Assembly (NCBI RefSeq): GCF_000701905.1
Contig: NZ_JNKC01000010.1
Location: 1 to 64,000, forward strand
Origin: Proteiniclasticum ruminis DSM 24773
GTDB taxonomy: Bacteria > Bacillota > Clostridia > Clostridiales > Clostridiaceae
Direction of reading: 5' to 3'
DNA: 64,000 bases
Positions 1-7,280 of this stretch are shown piece by piece. The first letter of the stretch is position 1; each line of letters opens with the position of its first letter. Made by a program: the position numbers and the translations under genes. The notes under the pieces were generated by a model that saw nothing but the letters and a program-made list of their open reading frames with translations, did no database searches and was not told the origin of the DNA.

Positions 1-404
1 CTTTGACACTATTTTCCAGAGCATCACTTCCGATAATGGTTCAGAGTTTGCAGATCTTACTTCCTGTCTTGAACATACCGCTACCGAAGTTTATTATGCC
101 CATCCCTTCTCTTCCTGGGAGAGAGGCGCTAATGAGCAGAATAACGGCATGATCAGACGGTTCATTCCTAAAGGTATCGATCCTCAGTCCGTTACCCCTG
201 AAATGGTTCATAGAGTGGAATCATGGCTTAATCATTATCCTAGAAAGGTACTTGGTTACGCTTCTTCCTTTGATGTGTTCTACCAGTACACTTCATCCCA
301 CGCTGCCTGATTCCTCCATCACTTCCTCTTCCACTACCTGTTCTCTGGTATCACTATGTTTTGGTTATGTTTGAAGTTTGTTGCATTTAAATTTGACATT
401 AGGC
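1..404 (+). mobile_element. 3' end of an IS30-family insertion sequence, cut by the window edge
   Basis: The window begins inside an insertion sequence. It holds the last ~100 codons of an IS30-type transposase, then about 95 bases of non-coding DNA ending in an AT-rich stretch (about 379-404, TTGCATTTAAATTTGAC followed by ATTAGGCC). That stretch resembles the terminal inverted repeat of IS30-family elements. The left end is outside the window, so the repeat pairing and any target duplication cannot be checked. The right boundary near 404 is an estimate. Confidence 0.65.
2..310 (+). CDS. IS30-family transposase, C-terminal part (5' end outside window)
   Basis: The open frame enters from the window edge and stops with TGA at 308-310. 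It contains the second half of the DDE integrase core: S-D-N-G-S-E-F around the second catalytic Asp, and the W-E-R-G-A-N-E-Q-N-N-G block carrying the catalytic Glu, followed by R-R-F-I-P-K-G. These are typical of IS30 transposases, which cut and paste the element. Only about 102 residues are visible, so whether the full gene is intact is unknown. It marks the left side of a region rich in mobile and defence genes. Confidence 0.85.
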   Translation, partial: FDTIFQSITSDNGSEFADLTSCLEHTATEVYYAHPFSSWERGANEQNNGMIRRFIPKGIDPQSVTPEMVHRVESWLNHYPRKVLGYASSFDVFYQYTSSHAA

Positions 405-525
405 CAGATTTTTATCTTTGTAATCAATCAAATTGCGGTGGACATCAGTACACCGATCACATGGTAACCAACTCAAACAAAACCGCCAATACAGTAATTA
501 TCTCTAACGTTGAAACTTCTCTACT

Positions 526-888
526 TTAATTATCTGTCCATCCTTGGCATATCACATCCACTTCCATGTAATACGCATAAGTCAAAATGCTAACCACCTC
601 AAACAGCAAATCCTTACCATCGGAAGTAGTATATAGGTTTCCACAAGCGGTATCGATTCCGCTAAGGTTACTGCTCCAAGGAGCTTCAATGGAACGATTA
701 TTCTTATCGTATACCGTATTGGAAGGTGTGATTTGGGAGAAGGCATCCCGGATGAGGTTGAAATGATTCGCAGTTTCAAAGGCATTCTTTGCACTGCATT
801 TTCCTGTATTTAGAAAATTCATTGCAAGGTTTATGTTCTTTTCATAGAATCCAAGCGAACCTCTGCTGTCGAGAGAACAGAGTTCCAT
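526..888 (-). CDS. hypothetical 120-aa protein, candidate immunity protein for the upstream toxin
   Basis: A 120-residue soluble protein with no signal peptide or membrane helix; I do not recognise the family. The ATG at 888 is preceded by a purine-rich GGGAGTGAGGGG, an acceptable binding site. It starts 58 bases after the end of the lipoprotein gene carrying a REase-fold toxin domain, on the same strand, with no obvious terminator between. In polymorphic toxin loci a small gene directly 3' of the toxin usually encodes the cognate immunity protein. That role is inferred from position only. It could instead be an unrelated hypothetical gene. Confidence 0.6.
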   Translation of the reverse strand: MELCSLDSRGSLGFYEKNINLAMNFLNTGKCSAKNAFETANHFNLIRDAFSQITPSNTVYDKNNRSIEAPWSSNLSGIDTACGNLYTTSDGKDLLFEVVSILTYAYYMEVDVICQGWTDN

Positions 889-946
889 ATCCCCTCACTC
901 CCTACATCTACATACCGCTTATTATCACTAGTTGCTATCATCATAA

Positions 947-2164
947 TCAATACCTCAACACTACAACTGGAATGTCCGGATAACCATTTATCAAGCGACG
1001 TCTTATGCCGGCAATAGTATTTTCGATAAGTTCATCGGTGTAACTACGGCCTCTTACATCAAGAATAATTTCTTGCGTTGAACCTAACGGTAGATTGGCC
1101 AAGCGTTCTTTTACTTGGCGCTCTATTTCAGTAAATAGCGACTGCCGATTAGAACTCTGAGACAAATTATAATTTTTCACCTCTATAGCCTTTACCGTGC
1201 CATTTGGATTCTTTACAACCACATCAGGGCGGGTAGCCCCAGACGTGTTCTTTGGTACTTCTTTTCCGTTGAGGTACGATACTTGTTCTTTAGAGTTCTT
1301 AGTGCGGTTCAGGACGGTAACTTCAGAATCTCTGGGTGTAGGGATCGTTCTTGAAGAACGAAGGATTTCTAAACCTTTACTGGCACCTCCCGTGATAACA
1401 CCGGTAATAGCACCCCATTTGAAACTTTTGCTACCTTCAAGAGCTGCAGCTTTTATTGCTTCGTCGAAGTCGCCAGTTTGAAATCCCATAATCGTTCCGG
1501 CAGCCATAGCACTGATTGTTCCGGAGGCAAGAGCGTAAATAGTACCTGTTTCGGCTGCAGATGAGAAAATCATGCTGACTGCCGCAGGTGCGCCAACACC
1601 ACTAGAAACAACGGATACAGTCACACAAACAAGTATTACACCCGTACCGATAGTGACATCCCTGATGATACGATCATATGTATCATCGTAGGCTGCAAAT
1701 TCTTCTACAATAGTTTCTCCATTATCATCGAGGGAGAAGATATATCGAGTCCCCTGGAATTGAGCGTCCAGTTCCTCTAATGTATATCCGAAATACATGT
1801 TAGACTGTGAGTTAAAGGCCACCTCTTCGAGGTATTCATCAGACACATATACGGCGTTCACGCTTTCAATAATGTAATCATCACTGTCAAACCGTGCCAC
1901 CAAATCTGTATAAAAATTATCCTCTACATACTGAAGCAAATTGGGGTCGCTGAGGCTTGCAAACTCGACAGGGGCATCTTCTTCAAATATGATATCATCG
2001 GATGTGCTATCCTGTGTATTATCAATTTCCTCTATATCAGGAGCTGAGGAATCCTCAATATTGGACGATTCGATTGGGTTTGTATCCTGGTTCTGAACCG
2101 GTTGCAGCGAACATCCAGTCAGCAGCATCAACACCGCAAGAAGAAGAGCAGTTACACGTTTCAT
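947..2164 (-). CDS. lipoprotein with C-terminal restriction-endonuclease-fold toxin domain
   Basis: A 405-residue exported protein. A lipobox (L-L-T-G-C, Cys18) ends a hydrophobic signal peptide. An acidic Ser/Thr/Asp-rich linker follows to about residue 65, then a helical domain and a Gly/Ala-rich hydrophobic segment (about 170-265) like the pre-toxin regions of polymorphic toxins. The last ~110 residues carry R-P-D-V-V-V and, 12 residues on, I-E-V-K-N-Y. This is the D...E-x-K signature of the PD-(D/E)XK nuclease fold, followed by D-V-R-G. It overlaps the upstream surface-protein gene by ATGA, so the two are probably translationally coupled. Lipid anchoring of a nuclease domain suggests delivery to neighbouring cells or defence at the surface. 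The activity is inferred. Confidence 0.75.
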   Translation of the reverse strand: MKRVTALLLAVLMLLTGCSLQPVQNQDTNPIESSNIEDSSAPDIEEIDNTQDSTSDDIIFEEDAPVEFASLSDPNLLQYVEDNFYTDLVARFDSDDYIIESVNAVYVSDEYLEEVAFNSQSNMYFGYTLEELDAQFQGTRYIFSLDDNGETIVEEFAAYDDTYDRIIRDVTIGTGVILVCVTVSVVSSGVGAPAAVSMIFSSAAETGTIYALASGTISAMAAGTIMGFQTGDFDEAIKAAALEGSKSFKWGAITGVITGGASKGLEILRSSRTIPTPRDSEVTVLNRTKNSKEQVSYLNGKEVPKNTSGATRPDVVVKNPNGTVKAIEVKNYNLSQSSNRQSLFTEIERQVKERLANLPLGSTQEIILDVRGRSYTDELIENTIAGIRRRLINGYPDIPVVVLRY

Positions 2165-4083
2165 TCTTCTGTTTCCTCCTTCTCAACTATAACATTCACC
2201 TTTGCTAAATAGTCTTCTTTGCGGTTAAGTGCAAGTACGACAGAGATAATTGCTACGACTGCGATACCACCAATCACGAAGGGTGTAACATTTGGGGGAT
2301 TTTCTTTATCCACCACCGGAACATCATCTACTGGTTGATCTTCATCGACCGGTGGTTGTATTTCGGTAGAAGTATCGGTGGTAGGTTCATCGTTGTCAGT
2401 CGATGTTGACTCGGTTTCTGTCTCTTCAGGCCTAGGTTCTACGGGTGGAGCCATAACTTCAACGATTCCGTCTTCACGAACAATTGCACCAGCTTCAATC
2501 TGAGCGTTAAGTTCAACAATACTCATACCCGTTGCAGATAAGGCTCTTAAGTAATTGTTTGTGCCTACATAGATTGTCTTTGTGGTTTCTTCGCTTGTGT
2601 ACAGATTTTTCACGGTAAAGGTATAAACGCCTTCACTGGTATACTGCTCCCCATCTTTTGCAGGATGGTTGAAACGCACATCCTCGGTCAAATAGCCATC
2701 CGTACCAACATCAATGACAGAGCGTTGGACATCGATAGTGAGATACTTTGACTTTGCCATATCCAGTTTAAATCCGTTCTCGGTAATCGCATTATTGGCA
2801 AGTTCTGTTCCAGTTAAACGATCAAATGGATAAACCATACAATTTCCATTCCGGATGGAGAAGTCGAACATTATTTTATAATTGGTATAGCTTGCCATGG
2901 CGTTGAATGGGCCACCCATAGTCTTTATTTCATAATTCAGGGAGACAACATAGTCACCTTCCTCAAACAACTGAACCTTGGTATTGGCACCGGTCGTAAC
3001 GTTTGCATCAAGATAATCGGTGTAGATAATCGGCTTTTGTTCTTCGCCTTGCGCATTTGTGTATTGAATGATTAGTGTACCATGTTCAAAATTCGTCTGG
3101 TCAATTTCAAAGTAACGGTCATAGCCATTTGTATCTTCGCTGATAGAAAGATGCTTGTTTCCACGCAACTTATTAATATCCTCGGATAAGTGGAACCACA
3201 ATGTAACCTTATCACCCACATTCTTCAAAAACACGGGAGTTTTATCAGATGTAGCAGTTTCACGGGTATAACCATTAACATAGAAATAGCCAATATCCCA
3301 TCCATAATGAGGGTCATCCTTATCAATCGGCTTGTTACCAGAATAGCCATTGTCTTTCCCAGTGTTGACTTTACCACCTAATTTTTTCATCGGAGTTGCA
3401 TCGGGGCTGTTTTCATCAGTTTGATTGAATACATAGAAATCATATACCTCTGCAACCTGTTTTTGCTCATAGTTTTTCTTGGTCACGAACAGGATTTTGG
3501 AATCCTCAACTCTGCGCTCCATCTTATAGGCTACAATCACTCTGTAATAACAACCGTTCTGAAGTTGTACATCCCTTGTCTCGTAGAAGCCGTCTGTATC
3601 GGCTTCTTCTTCAAAAATATCGGACATAAGAACATCTTCAGTCCAGTTGATACCGTCTAACGATGTTTGAAGAATCAAGACCCCGCTTTGGATTTTGGAA
3701 TCCAAGGTCAAGCCGTTAACTTCCTTTCCACCATCATCAATCAGATGCCATTCTCTTTCCTTACGGTCTAGAACCCCTTTGTTAATTGAGTAAGTAAAGG
3801 ATACATTTCCGTTATTCACCTCATAAGCAGGGAATGAATTAACATCAGAAGATGCTTTAACACTTCCACTGATGGACAATGTGCCAACGGCAGTGGATGC
3901 GGAAGGTGAATTTTCGCCCAGAATATAGTGGCTGCCTTTCTTCAAATCATATACATCCGCATTAATCGTCAGAGCGATATTGCTTGCATACGCCACTTCT
4001 GTTCCAAGCATACAGCATAGCAGCATAATGGCTGCGACGACTGTGGAGAATATTCTCTTCTTAATTCTACTTTTCATTTTCAT
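2161..4083 (-). CDS. secreted, membrane-anchored surface protein (640 aa), unknown function
   Basis: An N-terminal signal peptide (basic K-K-R, hydrophobic core, A-Y-A-S cleavage site near residue 33) leads into a ~530-residue ectodomain rich in beta-strand-like sequence. A Pro/Glu/Thr/Asp-rich stalk follows (about 550-595), then one transmembrane helix (V-I-G-G-I-A-V-V-A-I-I-S-V-V-L-A-L) and a short charged cytosolic tail. There is no LPxTG motif, so anchoring is by the helix. An AAGGAG site precedes the ATG. The stop codon overlaps the start of the toxin-bearing lipoprotein gene, suggesting joint production at the cell surface. No family was recognised; it may be a scaffold or carrier for its partner. 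Confidence 0.75.
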   Translation of the reverse strand: MKMKSRIKKRIFSTVVAAIMLLCCMLGTEVAYASNIALTINADVYDLKKGSHYILGENSPSASTAVGTLSISGSVKASSDVNSFPAYEVNNGNVSFTYSINKGVLDRKEREWHLIDDGGKEVNGLTLDSKIQSGVLILQTSLDGINWTEDVLMSDIFEEEADTDGFYETRDVQLQNGCYYRVIVAYKMERRVEDSKILFVTKKNYEQKQVAEVYDFYVFNQTDENSPDATPMKKLGGKVNTGKDNGYSGNKPIDKDDPHYGWDIGYFYVNGYTRETATSDKTPVFLKNVGDKVTLWFHLSEDINKLRGNKHLSISEDTNGYDRYFEIDQTNFEHGTLIIQYTNAQGEEQKPIIYTDYLDANVTTGANTKVQLFEEGDYVVSLNYEIKTMGGPFNAMASYTNYKIMFDFSIRNGNCMVYPFDRLTGTELANNAITENGFKLDMAKSKYLTIDVQRSVIDVGTDGYLTEDVRFNHPAKDGEQYTSEGVYTFTVKNLYTSEETTKTIYVGTNNYLRALSATGMSIVELNAQIEAGAIVREDGIVEVMAPPVEPRPEETETESTSTDNDEPTTDTSTEIQPPVDEDQPVDDVPVVDKENPPNVTPFVIGGIAVVAIISVVLALNRKEDYLAKVNVIVEKEETEE

Positions 4084-4700
4084 TCCCGCTCCTTTATGGG
4101 CTCTTCACATTTTATTTTTGACGGGTCATATGACTAAAACAGCATTATTTCTACTGAAATCTATGCTCTATAAATGTGCCTGTAATGTTCACGAGATTAT
4201 TGCCTCATTTGGGCAACTTGATTTTTAAGCAAGTCTAATCTAGTTTTCTATTTTGTATACTTTAACAATTGTTTTGGGAGAACTGCTTCTCATTTCTCCC
4301 AAAACACCCTTTGCTGTAATCGCGCTTCTTTTAATAATATACATCAGCATATTCCTGCAAATATATCATCAGCGCACATATCAAACCACCTTCCGTAGCT
4401 CATAAGAAGATATTTCCACAAGATAGCAGAAATAACATATAGGTTATCACACAACTGATGAGAAGTGCCTCCTTTTCTGGCATTAAGTGCTGTACTTTGT
4501 GGTAGAAACTGGTGCATTATTAGTGTTCTAATTGGATATACTTTATTTTACAATATAAAACGCTCCATAAGTCAGGGTGACTGAGAAAATTTCTATATTC
4601 TCATTATAAAAGAAAGAAATAAAAGTTACACCTTTTCGTAAGTAATTTTGATAACAGGAATTGTGACTTTTATTTATTCGGACTACATGCTTGCCGTTTG
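4084..4700. other. 617-base intergenic stretch with a long inverted repeat
   Basis: No convincing gene is present. It holds the upstream region of the surface-protein gene (towards the left), a small hairpin TTGCC/GGCAA near 4200-4216, the perfect 13-base inverted repeat at 4270-4306, and AT-rich DNA. The right end, near 4690-4700, appears to be the junction where a truncated conjugative-element gene begins. Confidence 0.5.
4270..4306. repeat. perfect 13-bp inverted repeat with 11-base loop
   Basis: TGTTTTGGGAGAA (4270-4282) is an exact reverse complement of TTCTCCCAAAACA (4294-4306). There is no clear U-run on either side, so it is not a clean intrinsic terminator. It lies about 190 bases upstream of the surface-protein start and could be an operator or a leftover element end. 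Confidence 0.7.
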
Positions 4701-4910
4701 ATGTACCAGCTGTCCACCATGGTACTGGGGATCGTGGCTTTTCTCTGCTTTGCCAATGCACTTGGAACCATGGTCCTGCTTCAGGATTTCCCGGAAGGCC
4801 TTAGATTGATGGGTCTGACCTGGCTGATGTGTCCCTTCGGACTGCCGCTGATCGCAGCCTTCCTGGTTGAGCTGCTTGGTGTATTCAATGATTCATTAAA
4901 AGCAATTTAG
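4701..4910 (+). pseudogene. truncated CD1845-like small membrane protein of a Tn1549-type element
   Basis: About 70 residues with two hydrophobic stretches and the segment P-F-G-L-P-L-I-A-A-F-L, resembling the C-terminal half of the small CD1845-type membrane proteins found in Tn916/Tn1549-like conjugative elements. The expected N-terminal half is missing. The frame runs upstream into unrelated AT-rich DNA and stops at 4620, and there is no good ribosome binding site before the ATG at 4701. It is most likely a remnant left by recombination at the edge of an ICE. It sits just before the relaxase gene. Confidence 0.5.
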
Positions 4911-4933
4911 TAAGTATCAGGATATTGTTACTG

Positions 4934-4963
4934 GCGCAGTGGAGAAATCTGCTGCGCTTTTTT
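4934..4963 (+). terminator. terminator-like hairpin in front of the relaxase gene
   Basis: GCGCAG (4934-4939) pairs with CTGCGC (4952-4957), followed by six T. It lies between the CD1845-like remnant and the relaxase ribosome binding site, so it may end upstream transcription or attenuate relaxase expression. Confidence 0.65.
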
Positions 4964-4985
4964 CATTTGGAAGGAGGTGCTCGTC

Positions 4986-6383
4986 GTGGCAACCACAAGA
5001 TTAATCCCCATGCATGTCATTAAAGGTCAGTCCGTGGCCCACACGGTGCACGAGCGCCTTTCCTATGCAATCAATTCAGCAAAAACAAACAGCGGCCAGC
5101 TGGTAAAAGCTTATGACTGTGAACCGGAAACCGCCGCTGGAGAGATGCTGCTCTGTAAAAAAGAATATGAGACCTACATTGGGCGGAGTGAAGAGAATAA
5201 GAGCGACATCGTGCTCTATCAGATCCGGCAATCCTTCAAGCCCTGTGAGATCACTCCGGAGAAGGCCCGGGAGATCGGTTACGAACTGGCCATGAGCTTC
5301 ACCAAGGGCAAGTACCAATTTGTTATATTCACTCATACGGATCATGCCCATATCCATAACCACATCATTTTCAATTCCACATCGATTGACCATACACAGA
5401 AATTCAGGAATTTCCTTGGCTCCAGTGAAGCGATCCGGAAAATCAGCGACAAGCTTTGCCTAGAGAACGGACTCTCGATCATAGAAGCTCCAAAACAGGG
5501 ACCGTCTCATTACGGCAAGTGGCTGGGCGACAAAAAACCGCTATCCTGGCAAGAGAAACTAAGACAAACCATCGATACCGTCATGGCACAAAAACCAGCT
5601 GATTTTGATGCTTTCCTGAAGTTAATGGCGGAGAATGGTTATGAAGTTAAACAGGGACAGCATCTTGCATTCAAAGCTAGCGACCAGCAGAAATACACAA
5701 GATTGAGATCCCTTGGAGAAGGTTATTCTGAGGACGAATTGAGATCCGCGATTCTCAGAAAGACAATTCATACTCCAAAATCCAAATCTTCTTACCGAAG
5801 AACTCCGGACAAGATCAATCTCCTGGTGGATATCCAGGCAAAGCTTCTGGAAGGGAAAGGTCCAGGTTACGAGCGATGGGCGAAGGTTTTCAATCTGAAG
5901 CAGATGGCCCAGACCATCAATTTTTTGACGGAGAATAACATCACCGACTATGAAAACCTGGTTGAAAAAACAAAAGCTGTGACCGATCGATATCACGAAC
6001 TGTCACAGCAGATTAAGGATCTTGAAAAGCGGATGTCTGAAATCACTGAGTTGAAGAAGCATATCATCAATTATTCAAGGACGAAGGATATTTACACTGC
6101 GTATCGGAAATCTGGATATAGCCATGATTACTATGAAAAAAACCCGGAAGCCATCTTAATCCATAGAGCTGCTAAAAATAGCTTTGACCTTTTGGTAGAT
6201 AAAAAGATTCCTTCTATCAAACAGTTAAACAAAGAATATCAAAACCAAAAGCAAATCAAAAAGACCTTAAAAAAAGAATATTTACAGAATAAATCCGGAT
6301 ACAGAGAAATGGTAAACGCAACAACAAACATTAATATGCTTATTGGGATGGATAGGACTAAAGCCTATGATAAACAAAGATAG
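4986..6383 (+). CDS. relaxase / mobilization nuclease, MobA/VirD2 (HUH) family
   Basis: A 465-residue DNA strand transferase that would nick at an origin of transfer and covalently lead the strand into a recipient. The N-terminal half holds the conserved R-L-I-P start region, a candidate catalytic Tyr in the first third, and the metal-binding HUH signature H-T-D-H-A-H-I-H-N-H-I-I-F-N. The C-terminal third is basic and helical. I chose the GTG at 4986, eight bases after AAGGAGG; the earlier GTG at 4977 lies inside the binding site. No MobC, coupling protein or other transfer gene is nearby, so it is probably a stranded ICE remnant. Its 3' end is only five bases from the convergent TIR gene. 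Confidence 0.85.
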   Translation: MATTRLIPMHVIKGQSVAHTVHERLSYAINSAKTNSGQLVKAYDCEPETAAGEMLLCKKEYETYIGRSEENKSDIVLYQIRQSFKPCEITPEKAREIGYELAMSFTKGKYQFVIFTHTDHAHIHNHIIFNSTSIDHTQKFRNFLGSSEAIRKISDKLCLENGLSIIEAPKQGPSHYGKWLGDKKPLSWQEKLRQTIDTVMAQKPADFDAFLKLMAENGYEVKQGQHLAFKASDQQKYTRLRSLGEGYSEDELRSAILRKTIHTPKSKSSYRRTPDKINLLVDIQAKLLEGKGPGYERWAKVFNLKQMAQTINFLTENNITDYENLVEKTKAVTDRYHELSQQIKDLEKRMSEITELKKHIINYSRTKDIYTAYRKSGYSHDYYEKNPEAILIHRAAKNSFDLLVDKKIPSIKQLNKEYQNQKQIKKTLKKEYLQNKSGYREMVNATTNINMLIGMDRTKAYDKQR

Positions 6384-6388
6384 TTATT

Positions 6389-7162
6389 TTATACCCTCGC
6401 AACTAATTGTGCTATCTCATCAGCAATCTCTTCGATGGTATTTACGGCTGTATTTCGAGCTAACTTATCTGCTAAGGATGGGCTATAGTTAATAACCTCG
6501 CTCTTTGATATGTTATGCCATATGGGAAGAAGTATTTGCTCGCCTGAAATTGATTTTGTAATTATGCCGTCCAGCTCATAGTTTGCCCATCCTTTTTTTA
6601 TAAAATCCCTCGATATGACTACTATGCCAAAACGACTATTGGCCAAGCCTTTATCGATCTTTCTGCGTAGACTATCTCCTATCTTTAATTCAAATTCATC
6701 ATACCAAACGCTTATATTTCTTTCTTTCAAGGCGAATGCTAATGGACGGACGACATCATCTTTATCTTCAGATGCATGTGATACAAAAACATCAAATTGG
6801 GGCGTAAAGTCATCCTCGTTATTAACTCCGAATCCATGTTCATGTAGCAATGATGGCATTGAAGATAACGGCTTCTGTTCCACGCGTGGCAAAGCTGTGG
6901 GTAGAACTCTTACCGAACTCCTCACAATACCCTTAAGTCCCCTTAAATCTATTGCTACATACCAGTGGCCTGAATGAGTAGTTTGTAAGCGAATTGGAGA
7001 TCGAGTAACTAACCCGCCGACATATCGGTATTTTCTACCATTTTTATAATTTGAAAAATTAGAGCTGTCTAATAGCTGTACATTTGCAGCACTACCAAAA
7101 AGAGTTATTTCAACAACTCGCCCTCTATCAAGATTACCTAAATCATATTGCTGGAAATTCAT
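6389..7162 (-). CDS. DUF1883-TIR domain protein, probable defence effector
   Basis: A 257-residue cytosolic protein. Residues 1 to ~88 match the DUF1883 pattern (Y-D-L-G...R-G-x-x-V, then G-H-W-Y-V-A-I-D-L-R-G). From about 121 a TIR domain begins (F-D-V-F-V-S-H-A-S-E-D-K-D) and continues with W-Y-D-E (153-156), which may include the catalytic Glu, and L-R-R-K-I-D. Bacterial TIR domains commonly cleave NAD+ or make signalling nucleotides on phage infection. The ATG at 7162 is used because GGAGGTG lies eight bases upstream; the frame could extend five codons to a TTG that overlaps that site. It lies 118 bases downstream of herA on the same strand, suggesting shared control or function. Confidence 0.85.
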   Translation of the reverse strand: MNFQQYDLGNLDRGRVVEITLFGSAANVQLLDSSNFSNYKNGRKYRYVGGLVTRSPIRLQTTHSGHWYVAIDLRGLKGIVRSSVRVLPTALPRVEQKPLSSMPSLLHEHGFGVNNEDDFTPQFDVFVSHASEDKDDVVRPLAFALKERNISVWYDEFELKIGDSLRRKIDKGLANSRFGIVVISRDFIKKGWANYELDGIITKSISGEQILLPIWHNISKSEVINYSPSLADKLARNTAVNTIEEIADEIAQLVARV

Positions 7163-7215
7163 TTTAATCACCTCCAAGATTTTATTTTGGGTCAGGGACT
7201 CAAATTAGTTTTTAA

Positions 7216-7258
7216 CGAATAGGATATTCGGTAATTTGGCAAGTGTATAAACACTTGC
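7216..7258. repeat. two tandem short hairpins between herA and the TIR gene
   Basis: CGAATA-GGA-TATTCG (7216-7230) is followed by GCAAGTGT-ATAA-ACACTTGC (7239-7258), both perfect. Neither has a strong U-run on the minus strand. They may tune read-through from the SIR2-HerA operon into the TIR gene, or act as an mRNA processing or stabilising element. Confidence 0.55.
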
Positions 7259-7280
7259 ATTGCTTGCCATTCTTATTGCT

